Source of the DNA: Cyathus striatus
Lineage: Eukaryota; Basidiomycota; Agaricomycetes; Agaricales; Nidulariaceae
NCBI GenBank assembly: GCA_025738555.1
Contig: JAOVFP010000019.1
Span: 2,170,001-2,234,000, forward strand
DNA length: 64,000 nucleotides
Direction: 5' to 3'
Shown: in pieces, positions 10,070 to 21,369 of the stretch
Numbering within the stretch: position 1 is the stretch's first letter
Layout of the letters: the number at the start of each line of letters is the position of its first letter
Made by a program: the position numbers and the translations under genes
The notes under the pieces: generated by a model
What the model saw: only the letters and a program-made list of their open reading frames with translations
The model's database searches: none
What the model was told of the DNA's origin: nothing

Positions 10070-12040
10070 ATGTCTCCCTCCAATTCATCTCAGAAGAAAA
10101 ACCCTCCCCAGCAAGAAGAAACTGCTGGTAATTATGGTGAAAACCCATCATGGTCTGTTCATCCACCACCAGTACAACTGTTGGTATGTTTTTTCTTTGC
10201 TGAGAGGGGCTTCACATTCACATTTATTGTAAGGTGCCCACTTCTATGCAACGCGATCCTCAAAGATCACAAGTTCCGGGTCCAAGTTATGTGAATGGAT
10301 ATGTAAGAGTTCTGCTACTGATTATATTACTGCCTCACTGATTATTTTCCTTAGCCTCAGGGGCATCCAATTCCTAATGCATATATGCTTCCACAATATG
10401 GTGTGCCTATGGTGAGTCTATTCCTGATGTGTGTTATTTGACTGTAGCTTAATGATGTCGTTTGTAATAGAACTTCAACCATCAGTTTCTTCTCCCCCCC
10501 ACTGGCAGCAGCTAATGTCAATGCTTCATGCTCTGAACCAGATGATCCAGTTTCCCCACCTCCCAATCAGCTGCTCCGTGATGTTGCTTGTCCAGCTTTG
10601 AAATTTGCTGGTTCTCGTCATCCTGATCCAAAGGGAAAGGGAAAGCAAAGAGCAGTGGATGACATGCCAATTGCTTCTGGCTCTGGATTGAAGTGCAAGG
10701 CTGAGTCGCATCCAACTGGACAGCCTGAGGTGAAGAAGCATAAAGGGCGGGCTTCTGATGCTCCTAATTACTCCTCTGAGGATGTTGATCTTCTCCTCAA
10801 TGTTGCTGAAGCATTATTGCCCCTGGGTGGTAATGGATGGAATGATGTTGAGCATGTTTACAATGATCATGTGGTGGATCTTGAACACCCTCAGAGGTCA
10901 GCAAAGTCACTAGAGCTGAAGTTCAAACAGGTAAGTATCGAATTATTTCCATAATTCACAACTTGTCTTACATTTATGCACTGAAAATATAGCTTGTCAA
11001 AATGTCGAAGCCAACCAGTGATGCAGAGTGTCTGCCCCATATTCTTCATGCCCACCAGATTGATGAGGCTATGAATGAGAAGAGTGGAACCTGGGATCTT
11101 GATGATGAGGATATTGTGGATGCCGCTGAAAATGTCAATGAGCTTTCTGAGACTGAGGACACTGGGGCACCATCGACATCAAGAACTAAGGTTACACAGA
11201 ATCTCGACACCCTTGTTCTTCATTGTCCACCTGCAGAGTCTCGCATCAAATCAACCTCTCGTTCACATTCTCATGCTGCCAGTCAAGGGCTTCTGGCAAA
11301 TATTTCTGCATCCCTGGATCCTTCTGTATGCCAGGCCTGTCATGATGAACATGCTGTTCACATGCTTCAGGCCAACCAAATCTTTCAGCTTACCTCTCAG
11401 TTGCGTGAAGCTCAGCACTGTGCAGATACTCTCTCAGCACAGTTATTTGAAGCTGAGCATCATTGTGCTGCTGCTGAACGACAGGCGGACAGGGTTGAGT
11501 TGATGGGCCTTCTGACATCACAACAACACAGCCATACCCGCATTTCTCCTGTGCATCAACAGAATAGAATGTATAGACAAGGCTCTCCCTCTCAACCTCG
11601 TCATCATCGTCATTTGGTTCCACATCAACAGAGGCGCCTTTATCGACAGGATATCTACTATGCAGATGGTGGACAAGCAACACACTGGGTTGGCAGGTCA
11701 GATGATGATAATGAAGTTATGGGTTTCAATGACAGCCCAGGTATGCGTCACATTACATGCCTTGATGACAGTTTTGTCCCCTCACCCTACCACTCTCTCA
11801 CCTGCTGCCCATCCCTCTCCACCTGCTCATTGTCGTTATCCCTCCCCTGCTCCCCATGATAACCGCTCTCCCTCACCTGCTGTAGGTGATCATGCTCCCT
11901 TATTATCACCATACATCTCCTGGACACCTTCACCTCATCAGCACCATAGAGGAAGCCCCTTTTGCCCTGCTGGGACTGCATTCAATGATGCTTTTGAAGA
12001 TCTCACTGAGGATGTTGATGGTGATGCTTCAAAATGTTGA
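10070..12040 (+). CDS. DUF6818 (Myb/SANT-like) protein of the Harbinger element
   Basis: Exons with good borders are 10070-10183 (MSPSNSSQKKNPPQQ), 10234-10302, 10355-10411, a long one ending at 10930, 10993-11740 and 11886-12040. The core domain reads NYSSEDVDLLLNVAEALLPL, then GWNDVEHVYNDH, KSLELKFKQ, LVKMSKPT and AHQIDEAMNEK, the signature of DUF6818, a trihelix/SANT-like domain. A basic stretch (KGKGKQRA) precedes it, and a coiled-coil-like region with AEHHCAAAERQ follows. In Harbinger elements a Myb-like protein helps bring the transposase to the termini and the nucleus. The joint between 10411 and about 10600 does not resolve in one frame, so an exon border may be missed or a frameshift may exist. 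The end at DGDASKC is inferred from a 145 bp intron. Confidence 0.7.
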
Positions 12041-12255
12041 ATTGCTGGTGGTTTATCTTTGCTATTACTTACTGTCTGTTGCTAACTCTTACATATATTC
12101 ACTTTAATTATTTTTCTTGTTTAATTTTTTTGTCTGTCATTACTTGTTTTTTGTGTTGCTCTTTTATTCTGGACTAATATTGCTATACTCTGCTTCCTTT
12201 ATTACATATCTTACATACCCCAATGAAAATAATAGAAAACCCAAGCACCGAGTGA

Positions 12256-13642
12256 TTAAGTTTCTGCTACATTCATATGAAATCATTGTACTCTATCATT
12301 ATTTCTCTGCTCTGAGAAAAGCATTTCCTCAAATGATAATCAAAGCTGATCCTGTGTATCATCATCTCTCCAAATAGACATATAAACTGATTGAATTTGA
12401 TTGAATCCAATTGTACGTGTACGAAGATTGAATAAGTGTGCAGTAGTTTCCAGTAGATCTCCATGAAGATCATTATAGTTGATGGGAAGGGGAACACACA
12501 GCCAGCCAAATGATCCTTGCATGGTGCGCATTCCCCACTCTGCAGTTTGATGATAAGACAGAAGTTGCCAATCAAACTTCAACAACTCTGTATATTCTTG
12601 ATAATTACTAGATACTCTTGTTCCTTCTTTCATTGGTGCCCTAATCTGACCTGAGATTTGATTTGTTCCACAAGGGAAAGCTGTATCAGTCACTAAATAG
12701 TAGCCTTCAGGTGTACATGTGCGAAGTTTTTCGTAAATTGGCTGTGCAACCTGGGAATCATGCCAGCTCCCTGGAGCATTGAGATTACAGGCAATGATTG
12801 TTCCTAATATTTTGCAATAAGAAACCTTTTATTATATACAAACTATTGACACAACACATACCATCACCAGAGAAGACAAGAACTGAGCTAACAAAATGCT
12901 CATGAAGCCAGCCATTGTATGTCGCATTTTCTATTTCCACATCACTGGATGTTTGAATGGCAAGATTCAAACCATCCATACTCCCAAATGCCCCAGTTAG
13001 AAGTGGATGGTGAGCTGCAATTAAGGCATTACTGGCTTGAAATTCATCTCCAACTAAATACCATATCCAAGCCTCAGGTATATTCTTCAGTGTTATAAGT
13101 AAGAGTTGAAGAGAGAAATTAATATAGTGCGAGACAGTTGATGGAATGAGTGCAAATATCTCGCAGAGACTGACATCAAGCATCGTTGAATTAAGATAAT
13201 GTAAGATGAGTCCAAGAGCACCGCTTGCATCAAGTGAGTGTTGTGTAACACGAGGATGTGCAGTAGATGAGACACCATTGTGAGGAATAGGTGTCATGTT
13301 CCATACTTTTTCAAACCCACTATCCAATATGTACTTGAAAGTAGCAACATCAATTCCCATTGTTGTAATAAAGGCACGGTCATTTTGATTGCTATAAAGC
13401 ATTTGCCATGGTGTTGCTATCTGTGGATTAGGAAGAAGATCAGGCCATGTTAGGTATAATCAATGCTCTTTTTGCTGTTCTGTACGAATTCTATTGGCCT
13501 CATCCACACTGTAAGCAATCAACCCAGCAGATATGTAAAGCAGCTCTTCTTCCTCTTCCAGCAGATGAATCTGTTCTTCAAGTTGTCTCTGGAGGTGCTG
13601 GAATTCTTCATACTCAAGGGTGTCCTGGTCATTGATATCCAT
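12256..13642 (-). pseudogene. PIF/Harbinger transposase (DDE_Tnp_4) with premature stops
   Basis: Starting at MDINDQDTLEYEEF (13642), the protein has an acidic N-terminus, WPDLLPNP, YSNQNDRAFITTMGIDVATF, and ALIPSTVSHYINFSL. The catalytic core follows: GSMDGLNLAIQTS (first Asp), NAPGSWHDSQVA and VTDTAFP (second Asp), and SYHQTAEWGMR (Glu). One clean intron (about 12810-12861) lies between VFSGDG and TIIACNLN. Three TGA stops interrupt the frame at 13460-13462, 12340-12342 and 12283-12285, each at a place where arginine is expected or plausible (H-stop-LYLTWPDLL; QL-stop-LSFEEML; RVQ-stop-FHM). The reading ends at TAA 12256. The active-site residues are intact but the gene is dead unless suppressed. 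Confidence 0.85.
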
Positions 13643-15171
13643 GGTGCAATAAGATCAAGCTCTTTCAGGGACATGGCTCAGGGCTCAGGCTGTGGTCTAT
13701 ATTTACAATGTATGTTGCTGTGTGTTATGGTTTAGAAACAAATTCTATTTGCTACCGAATAACGCTCACTTAAGTTTAGAAAAATAATCTAGGTTTTTAA
13801 ACCCTGTGGAAAGCTATCCACTTCTAATCAACCATCCAAATGAGTGGTGGTGGGATTGGTTAAGTCATTGGCAGGCATGTAGGCAGCCTGCATGGAAGTG
13901 ATGGAACCCTTCTTGGTGGTGGTGATACACTCCTGCCTGTACATGGGGTAAATTAGCCAGAATAACCCAATTAAAAATAAAATCATGTACATGCCACCCA
14001 TGTCAGTGGAAAGAGTGGGTTGGTAACAGACAGCAGAGGGGATATGACCAAGAAGGGCAGACACCTCAGAACCAGCCTGGGTGAAGCAGAAATGTTGTCA
14101 ATGAAGAACAACACATCCAGACCTTCCTCATTATGGAAGTACTGCCTCACAATTGTATCCTCTGCATCCTCATCATTAAGCAATCTTCCCTCCTCATCAA
14201 CTACACCTTCATCAGAATCAAAATCATCAATAATGACAACTTTGCCCCATGCATCTACAGATTCCAAAGGCAATGATCCAAGCGCTGAAAGAACCTGTGC
14301 TGAAATTTGTGTGCTTGGAAGGTCGAGGTGGGTGAGGAGATCTGGAGAGTGGAGGGCAAAGGTGGTCGTTGGTGTGATTTGCGTGATTGTGGTTGTGAGT
14401 AGGAGGGTGGGATATGTGTAGGCTGAGTATTATGTTGTGGGCATTGTGTAGGGGGTTGTGGTTGCAGTTTCAGCAAATGCTGCGAAAGGGAGACAGGTAA
14501 CACCCTCTCTCTTTCCCTCTCTCTCTCTCTCCTTTCCTTCTCACGTTCCTTCTGCATCAACTGCCTGACACTGCTGAATCTGAATCCTCCCCCTTTGGCT
14601 GATGTAACTGGTGCCCCTCCCACTGCATTGCTAGTACCCAGCGACTGTGAGGGGGTAGTGGTATATTTGGCAAAAGGCAAAAAGGAACAGAGGCCCTTGA
14701 ATACCCCCTGTAGAGTCGGCGGTGAGGGAGACACAGTGACAGGGATACCTGATAGAGGCACATAAGGTGTATATGGCGATGTAGTCATACTAATATTCCA
14801 TCATGCAGTGTGTGGGAGGAGAGGGTGTACTTAGAGAAACAGAAGGCACAGCAAATGAGTTGCATGACAAACTGCTTGATACAGTGAGTGTTTGTGGTGC
14901 TGCAGGGGGCATGATAGGTGGGTGTCTCACTGGTAAGATCAGTAAGAGTGACACAGGCACAGACACTAGGGGGCTTACTCATCTGACCAAAAACGAGAGT
15001 GACCTTGGGGTTACTGTCAGGGTTGAGGAGCAGCACTGTGTGTGAATGCAATTTTTGAACAAAGGTGCACAAATGTAAAGCCAAGGTAGAGACATGAGCA
15101 ATGTTGGATACAAGCTGAGTGGATACTGGAAACCATCCAACATGATGTGTTCCAGTTGTGTGGGACATCAA

Positions 15172-15554
15172 TGTTTCAACAAATATACATGTGATAATCT
15201 GTATGCTACTATGTTGGCATTATTTGGCAGCAGCTTCTGTAGCATGCAAAACCAAGCAGTAACCATTGAATATTAAAAATTATATTAAGCTAGCTATTAA
15301 AAGAGTGACAAATTATTAGAGTTAAGTAATAGAAATTTGAGCATAGAGATTTGAGTACTGGGTTAATTAAAAATGAATAAATGAATGTTGTTAAAGAATA
15401 CTGTAGGTCTGTAAGTATGATGACATGAGAAAATAATGAGAAGGGCATACATTCCACAGAACCAAACTAATAGTTTAAATGTAAATAAATTTGCTGAGAA
15501 TGATACATAGCACTGCATGGGCATGATAATGATCTATTACCAGACTAATAGTAT
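15172..15554. other. AT-rich intergenic spacer
   Basis: No open frame of interest and no repeat or RNA gene seen. It separates two minus-strand hypothetical genes and may hold the promoter of the downstream one. Confidence 0.4.
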
Positions 15555-16640
15555 CTAGGCCCATGGATCCAAGTCAACAGGTGGGATGTCTGAAAACCCA
15601 AGTTTGTGCACAGCACTGCTCTGTGTGGTAGTTGACAAGGAATGGAATGAAGCACTCATATATGAGTGCAAAAAATGTCCAGTTGATGGAATACTGAGAG
15701 AATGAAGAACAGGACCAGCAGTGGGAATCTGGGATGTGTCAATAACCACTTGTTCATCCCCTTTGAGACCAACCCCCATGTCATGATCCACAATCTCAGG
15801 TAGTGCCATGACATTGAAGTCACTACTGTTGGCATCACTTGAGTGAATGGGAAGTAAATCCCAATCGACTGGGGACAAATCATCTACATAGGTCAGAGTT
15901 AGTAGGTATGGTAGCCAACATATATTAACTACTTACATTTTGCCCTCTTAGTTAGTTGTTCAATGATTTTGACACTTGGTGATCGACTCCGCTTAGTTTG
16001 CGATACTATAATAGCTGTTAACTTAGAAGCTGACAGGCTGTGTGGCACAGTGTGAACTCACTTGATGAATCACATGCCAGAATGTCTTCTATGATAGCTG
16101 ATAAAGGGGTCGATAAGACATTCATCGTGTCAAGGGATGATTCCTTTTGGGACTAGTTAGGTAAATTCTTAAGTGTTTGAAGTACAATACTCACCGGCTT
16201 GAGACCCTTTCCACCCTTTTCATCCATATTACCCCCCTCCTGATGTTCACTTGATGGTGTACATGGCACCTGGAACTGTGAAAGTAAGTCATTATCATCA
16301 TCCTCAGATGGAAGAAAGCTTGACACAGATGGTGTGCTTGTCTCGCTCTCTGTTCCTTCTTCCAGTGCATGTGTAGAGTTTTTCAACAGTCTCCTAGAAT
16401 GTCAAGGATGAGGTGTACTTGGCTCACAATCGGATTCGGCTTCACTGCTAATTGTTACAACTTGCTTTTGTCTTCCTGAACATTTCCTTGCAGGTAACAG
16501 GTCATCTGAGTCACTGTCATTGACAATATGTACTGCTAGTTTTTTCTTGGTGGCATGTTGGGATATCAGGGCTGCATTGGAGTCTGTGTCATTGGAGCTG
16601 ATGGACCACCTTGATAATAGCTTGATGACAGGAAGAGGGA
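15555..16640 (-). CDS. acidic hypothetical protein, 3' exons
   Basis: Minus-strand exons read NDTDSNAALISQHATKKK, then HIVNDSDSDDLLPARK (16450-16600), then ESETSTPSVSSFLPSEDDDN (16290-16360). A basic exon TKRSRSPSVKIIEQLTKRAK (about 15945-16000) resembles a bipartite nuclear localisation signal. The last exon runs from about 15884 and ends PPVDLDPWA at 15555. Short introns with plausible borders lie between them. The start is not found. The family is not recognised; Ser, Asp and Glu richness suggests a disordered nuclear protein. It could be a second gene of the integrase-like element just upstream or an independent gene. Reading near 16410 contains a stop, so it may be decaying. Confidence 0.35.
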
Positions 16641-16890
16641 AGAATACAGTATGAAGTGATGACAGTTAAGTGTGTTTTACCACAGTCATGGCAGTATTCT
16701 CAGAATATGTATGTGCCAAATTTCTGGAGAGACTAAAGGATGCTATTACATATTTACACATACTCAACTGTACTTTATATTTGCAGCCTGGAAATTTATG
16801 CTAATGCCTGCTGGAACTCTACCATAACACAAAGTGCAATCCCCCATATAACAGCTCTTGGATACCATATGTTAAATGGAAGATCCATTC

Positions 16891-18540
16891 TTACAACTTT
16901 TTTCCAACCTTGATCAGCTCGGAATCTGGATAAGATCCACCTTCCCATTCATCTTCCTGCAAACCTAAATTCTCAGGAATAATCCCAGCTTCAATCACAT
17001 CGCGGAGAGCATCCATGAATACACTCTGTGCTTCTGTATTGAATGGACATGTCTCAGCAGGCACCACAGTTGGTTTGTGGCGAATATTACATTGCTGATC
17101 ATGTGCAATTAATTCATCTAAGCTGTTGTCATCACTTGGATATTTCTGAAGTGTGTCTGAGTGAATTGGTAGAGTGCGCTCTCTATACATTCCATGCTGT
17201 AGCTCTCCAATAAAACACATATCCTAAAAGACATTGAGATTAGTTTAGGTATATTCAAAATGAATTAAATGTACTAATCCTACATGTGGAATCTGGTCAT
17301 GACCACCTCCTGAGATTGGATGATGATTCCACTGTGATTGGAATTCTGCGAGATCCGAGTTGATCATATCTAAAAATAAGATATGTAGAAGAAACAGATG
17401 GTTGGCATTATTCAGGCCAAGATGATGGAGATTCTCAAGCCATAAAAAGAATGCATGACAGTAACAGGCAACTTGACTTCCAACTTCAACCCACATATAT
17501 TCAATTCATGTATTGCATGTGGACCTGTCCTGAGCCATTAGCTAGTTTACTATTGACTTGATATTTGAACAACACTTATGGTCCCCAAATGTATGATGCA
17601 TGATTTGGCCCTCAATGCTTGATCATCCATGTTGATACATCAATATTTTCACCTCCCCTATCCCCATGAACTCTTGATGGTATACTGTGTACAGAGACTG
17701 AGTCTAAAATACCTGTAAAACAGTAGATGCTTGGTTATTGTTGCTAGCTTTCATACCAACAACCTGCATAATAAAATGTTATGAGTACATCATGTAGACA
17801 TTATCAATAACTTACTAGGTGCGAGTAACCATCCACAATACCATGAATAACAATTCCCCATTGTATAAGTTTGTGATGACCATCCATATGCCAAAGAGCA
17901 TGTGGCCATGATACCCAGTACTCTCTTCTCTGAATTGAAGCATGCTTATGCATTGCTTGTCCAATTGCATCTTCTCGTTGAAGTGCTGAACATATTCTTG
18001 ATTTCTGAATCTGAATTCCAAGCTGCTTAAAAATCCTATAGCATAACACAATCCTGAATTTGGCCATTCTTGTTTAAACTGTTGAATAAGTATATCTATT
18101 TCAAGATCAGAGATATCAGAGAAGTGCTTGTAAATTCCATGACACTTTAAATTGTTTCGAAGTGTATTTCTGTGTATTCCAAGTGCCTTTGCTAATGTGG
18201 TGATTGCTATTTTATGATGTGCAGACATAGCATCAGCTAACCATTCACCATTGAGTACCTTTGCAGGCCTTCCAGGGTTCCCTGTATAAATATCAGACAT
18301 AGGCTTGGCATGTTCTATAAGTTCTGGTGCTCTTTATCAAGTGTCAATTATATAACAAATATTAACAGGTAGGTACTTACTGTCCTTCTGTATTCACTGC
18401 AGCTTGTTCCAGTTTCAGAGCCTCTGAAAGAAGTATATCCCCACAAGTAGCAACCCACTCTCAGTGATCTTCCAGTTCTCTATCTAGAGCTTTTAAGATT
18501 TCCATCATTCCTGTTTGGATTGTTTCAGATAGTATTCATA
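16891..18540 (-). pseudogene. integrase-core (IS3EU-like) transposase relic
   Basis: The order of motifs follows a eukaryotic integrase-core transposase family. An N-terminal piece (EILKALDRELEDH) comes first. A helix-turn-helix region follows with GRPAKVLNGEWLADAMSAHH, ITTLAKALGIHRNTLRNN. Next are WPHALWHMDGHHKLIQWGIV (first catalytic Asp, about 17870-17900) and PSRVHGDRGGENIDVSTWM (second Asp, about 17645-17675). The tail is WVEVGSQVACYCHAFF, HHPISGGGHDQIPHV and FIGELQHGMYRE. The expected NTRIERLW segment with the catalytic Glu is damaged. In-frame TGA codons occur at 18461-18463 and at 17612-17614, the latter where the family has Arg in HRGPN. There is also a frameshift near 18040. The class name is from memory; the integrase fold is clear. 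Confidence 0.75.
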
Positions 18541-18882
18541 GCCTAATCAGTTCGATATCTTCTAGCTGCAACATCTGTTGTGCCTTTTGGTATATGTGTA
18601 AAAGTGTTTGATGACATCAATAACTTGATCAGACCATATATGTTCGTCAGATATGTTTGGTAGAGAAGGAAAGTTAGACATATCCAGTACAATGTTGTAT
18701 CATAGAGAAATTGAATCAGTAGGCACCAAAGTATTGATCACAATAACTCAACAGTGTCCAGTAGTTCAGGAGCATCCATTAAATCACATTCTTCACACAA
18801 ATATGTACATCCAATTGTATTTTTAACCTTTCTGACAACAAACATATTGTAATGTGTCTGATCCACATTGTAGACCAGCATA

Positions 18883-19925
18883 ATGGCTACCCAAAGTTGT
18901 TCTCCCACCCCCAAACGACACTCACAATTCTATTATGAGGACAGTTCTATTATTATACAGGTATTCGTTACAGCAGTTTCAGCATATATATACAAACTTA
19001 TGACTTTTTAGGTATCTGACACACATAATGCAGTGCTTTACTGTCTTCACAAAAGCATTTTGTCACAGTGCTCCATTGTGTTCCAGAATGTTTTTGCAGT
19101 CCCACAGGGAAATGACTTTGAAGGTGTTAGCGATGAGAAGCCATTCAAACTCCCTTCCTCAAATGTCAGGCCAGCTGACTTTGATCATTTATTGACATAT
19201 TTGATGTGTGGGCCTAGGTGTGTTGCATGCAGCATCATATTATATTTAGATAGCAATCATTAACAAGTATTTCATACAGTTGTTATCCAGAGCTGGGAAA
19301 CTCTAGTGTTTACAATGAGTTTCTCATAGCCATACTCAACCTCTCAACTTACCTTTTCATCAATGATGGTGTCAAGTATTCCATCAATGCCTTTGAGAAG
19401 CTCAAAGATGAATTTTGCCTGGTACTACGGATGGAATTGGCATGTAATTATAGAGTCAATCAGTGGGTTGCTCCAGCATTTCGCAAGCTAGTGACTCACC
19501 CTCTTAATTCCTTTTCATTGGATGATTCCCTTCATCTCAGACAATTTGTCTTCCATATGCTTGTTTTGATGAATGCAAAAATCGGCACACAGTGCAGCAC
19601 TATAGCATATCATTCCCCATCTTTGGTTACTGACCCTAGCTGTCAAACACCGCTTAATTGTGCAGCTGCTTGGGAGTGTGATTGGTGGGATGGTGTAGCT
19701 TGTCAGCTGTTGCATCTGACTACTACTTTCTCTGGTGAATCCATTCTGAAGGAACTAGAATCCACAAGCCTTCGTGATGTTTGTGGGTCATGCAGGAAGT
19801 TAACAGTTACATGGATTGGAGCAAAGCAAGTATTTTCAAAGGAAATACATTACATAGATGAGGCTATCAGTGAAATTCACAGCTGGCATGGTACTTTATT
19901 GCCTTGTCCTGTTATGGAGGTTTGA
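18883..19925 (+). CDS. BTB/POZ domain protein (fungal type)
   Basis: Three exons (18883-18960, 19012-19217, 19280-19925) with standard GT...AG introns of 51 and 62 bp join in phase. They give a 309-residue protein that starts MATQSCSPTPKRHSQFYYED. Residues about 17-90 form a BTB/POZ fold: FYYEDSSIIIQVSDT, LHKSILSQCSIVFQNVFAVP, SDEKPFKLPSSNV, DFDHLLTYL. The C-terminal half (YRVNQWVAPAFRKLVTHPL, SCQTPLNCAAAWECDWWDGV, DVCGSCRKL) matches the alpha-helical extension usual in agaricomycete BTB proteins. Such domains mediate dimerisation and often recruit cullin-3 ligases; the role of this family is unknown. No stop or frameshift was found, which stands out among the decayed neighbours. The gene diverges from the integrase relic upstream. 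Confidence 0.85.
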
Positions 19926-19929
19926 AGCT

Positions 19930-20690
19930 ATCTACAAAAACATTTACTTATTTCATGAATATATTATACTGTCTACTTTAAATCTACTCAGATTCAGAAG
20001 CATCGATATCAGTTTCAATTGAATCTCATGGTTGACGAAGCCTGTCATAGTTATGTAAACCTTTGTTCTTACTAGTTGAAAGCAGTGCTTGTTTGATTCT
20101 GACACCCCAAACAATGCCACCTCGACAACTTCTCCTACCCTCTCCCTCCCACCGTACCCCCACTTTCTCTTCTATCACCATACAAGTGTTGTTACCACTC
20201 TAGAAGATCACCAGGCTGTACTCATGGCTCCATAGGCTCCAATAGCACACTCAGGCTTCAATTTTCTGCAATTGATGAGGTGCTTTTGTATTTCATGCAT
20301 CGACAATTGCTCAGTCGCCACCTGCTAATGCACAGATTCTCAAACTCGTATGTATCATATTTTTTTATAATCACACATCTGATGTAAAAGATAGAGATAC
20401 CGTTTTCTGCATACCAAAGTCAACATTATATTATGTCCCTTCCCCTGTGTTCACTGGAATTCCACCTCCCCATGCCTAAATGACGACATTGGGGTATCTG
20501 TGCTCATATCCCAACCGTACTGCAAGTGTAACCTTGCTGGGATCCTTGATAGATTCCACTTTATCAGATGGTACACCTGCACCCAGCGGCATAAGAACTG
20601 CCTCACATGCATCAGGGGGTCTTATTCCTATTCCAGCTGGTAAGTTTGTTCTTGGTTTTGTACAAGGTCGCACATGAACACTAAGAATCA
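19930..20690. other. no gene recognised
   Basis: Short frames near 20480-20690 on both strands have no known motif. The region is moderately C/T-rich at 20110-20170. Nothing else seen. Confidence 0.4.
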
Positions 20691-21060
20691 GACACATCTT
20701 ACATTGCAGAAAACCATACTCTCTTGATCTAAACTCCCCTCACCTATGTCGCTGTCTGTTGACATGATAGACATTACTCACTCCTTTTAAAAACCATGCA
20801 TAAGACACTTGTCACTATATGGCATACACTATGCACACAATTGATAGTCATTCAGAAGTTTTCTAATTGTTGTTGACTCATATGTCATGATAATGGCTCT
20901 CCTTCCTTCACTGGAGTCATTGAACACTTTCTGTCAGCATGCAAGTGTGGTACTCTTGAGAGTACCACTTTGTCAAAATCTCCAGTAAGTCATGTTGTTG
21001 AAAGACTGCGAATCGCATTGGGAAGCATGACAAGCAGCCTATGGATATGGACAGGGGAGG
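20690..21060. repeat. diverged repeat, left copy (matches 29720-30130)
   Basis: Words such as CTTCCTTCACTGGAGTCA, GTGTGGTACTCTTGAGAG and AAAGACTGC occur here and, in the same order and orientation, at 29800-30100. A partial extra copy lies at 29720-29815. The pair lies outside the two minisatellites and the KDZ locus. There is no coding motif. It could be a dispersed repeat or the decayed outer part of a larger element. Confidence 0.6.
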
Positions 21061-21369
21061 TTGCCTTGCTGAGGCAGCGAGTGTCATGGGCTCACCATGA
21101 CCCCACCTGCCTAGTTCTTGTCATCATGCACTGACATGTGACTCCCTATAGTCAACTTCAGAGTGAAATGTCACATGCTGCGCACACTGCCACAAACTGC
21201 CAGCACTGCACGTTTCGTCATCATTGCAAATGATAACAGCTCCTCCCTCTTCCTTCCTCCGTTCTCCGCTCCTCCTTCTTCCTCCCCCCTCTCCCCTCAT
21301 TCATTGTCTCATCCCCTCCCCCGTCTCATCCCCTTGTCTAGCAATTGATGAGCATGGTGTCAAGCAGCC

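Larger units (their letters stand above)
9373..13819. mobile_element. PIF/Harbinger DNA transposon (two genes)
   Basis: The ends are inverted copies of GGATAGCTTTCCACAGGGTT with a few later differences. The trinucleotide ACT is duplicated at both sides (9370-9372 and 13820-13822). Three-base duplications are the hallmark of PIF/Harbinger. The element is 4447 bp and carries the two genes known for this superfamily: a Myb/SANT-like DNA-binding protein (10070-12040, plus) and a DDE transposase (12256-13642, minus), arranged tail to tail. Several premature TGA codons in the transposase show that this copy is no longer autonomous. Confidence 0.9.
8750..15171 (-). pseudogene. hypothetical multi-exon gene interrupted by the Harbinger element
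   Basis: Coding-like exons run on the minus strand from about 15171 to 13836, then after the Harbinger element from 9345 to 8750. Visible parts are an N-terminal piece (MMSHTTGTHHVGWFPVST) and a Ser/Pro-rich segment with a short charged helix (QKEREKERRERERERER, about 14500-14550). Then come an acidic block (VVIIDDFDSDEGVVDEEGR), a possible membrane segment ([18 protein letters not shown]), and a C-terminal part ending AELDLDFARFLGGQY. If the element is removed, donor G|GTTGAT and acceptor AAAACAG|TG leave an intron of about 45 bp and keep the phase. The family is not recognised and exon borders upstream of 14064 are uncertain. It could be a host gene or an older transposon gene. Confidence 0.4.
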
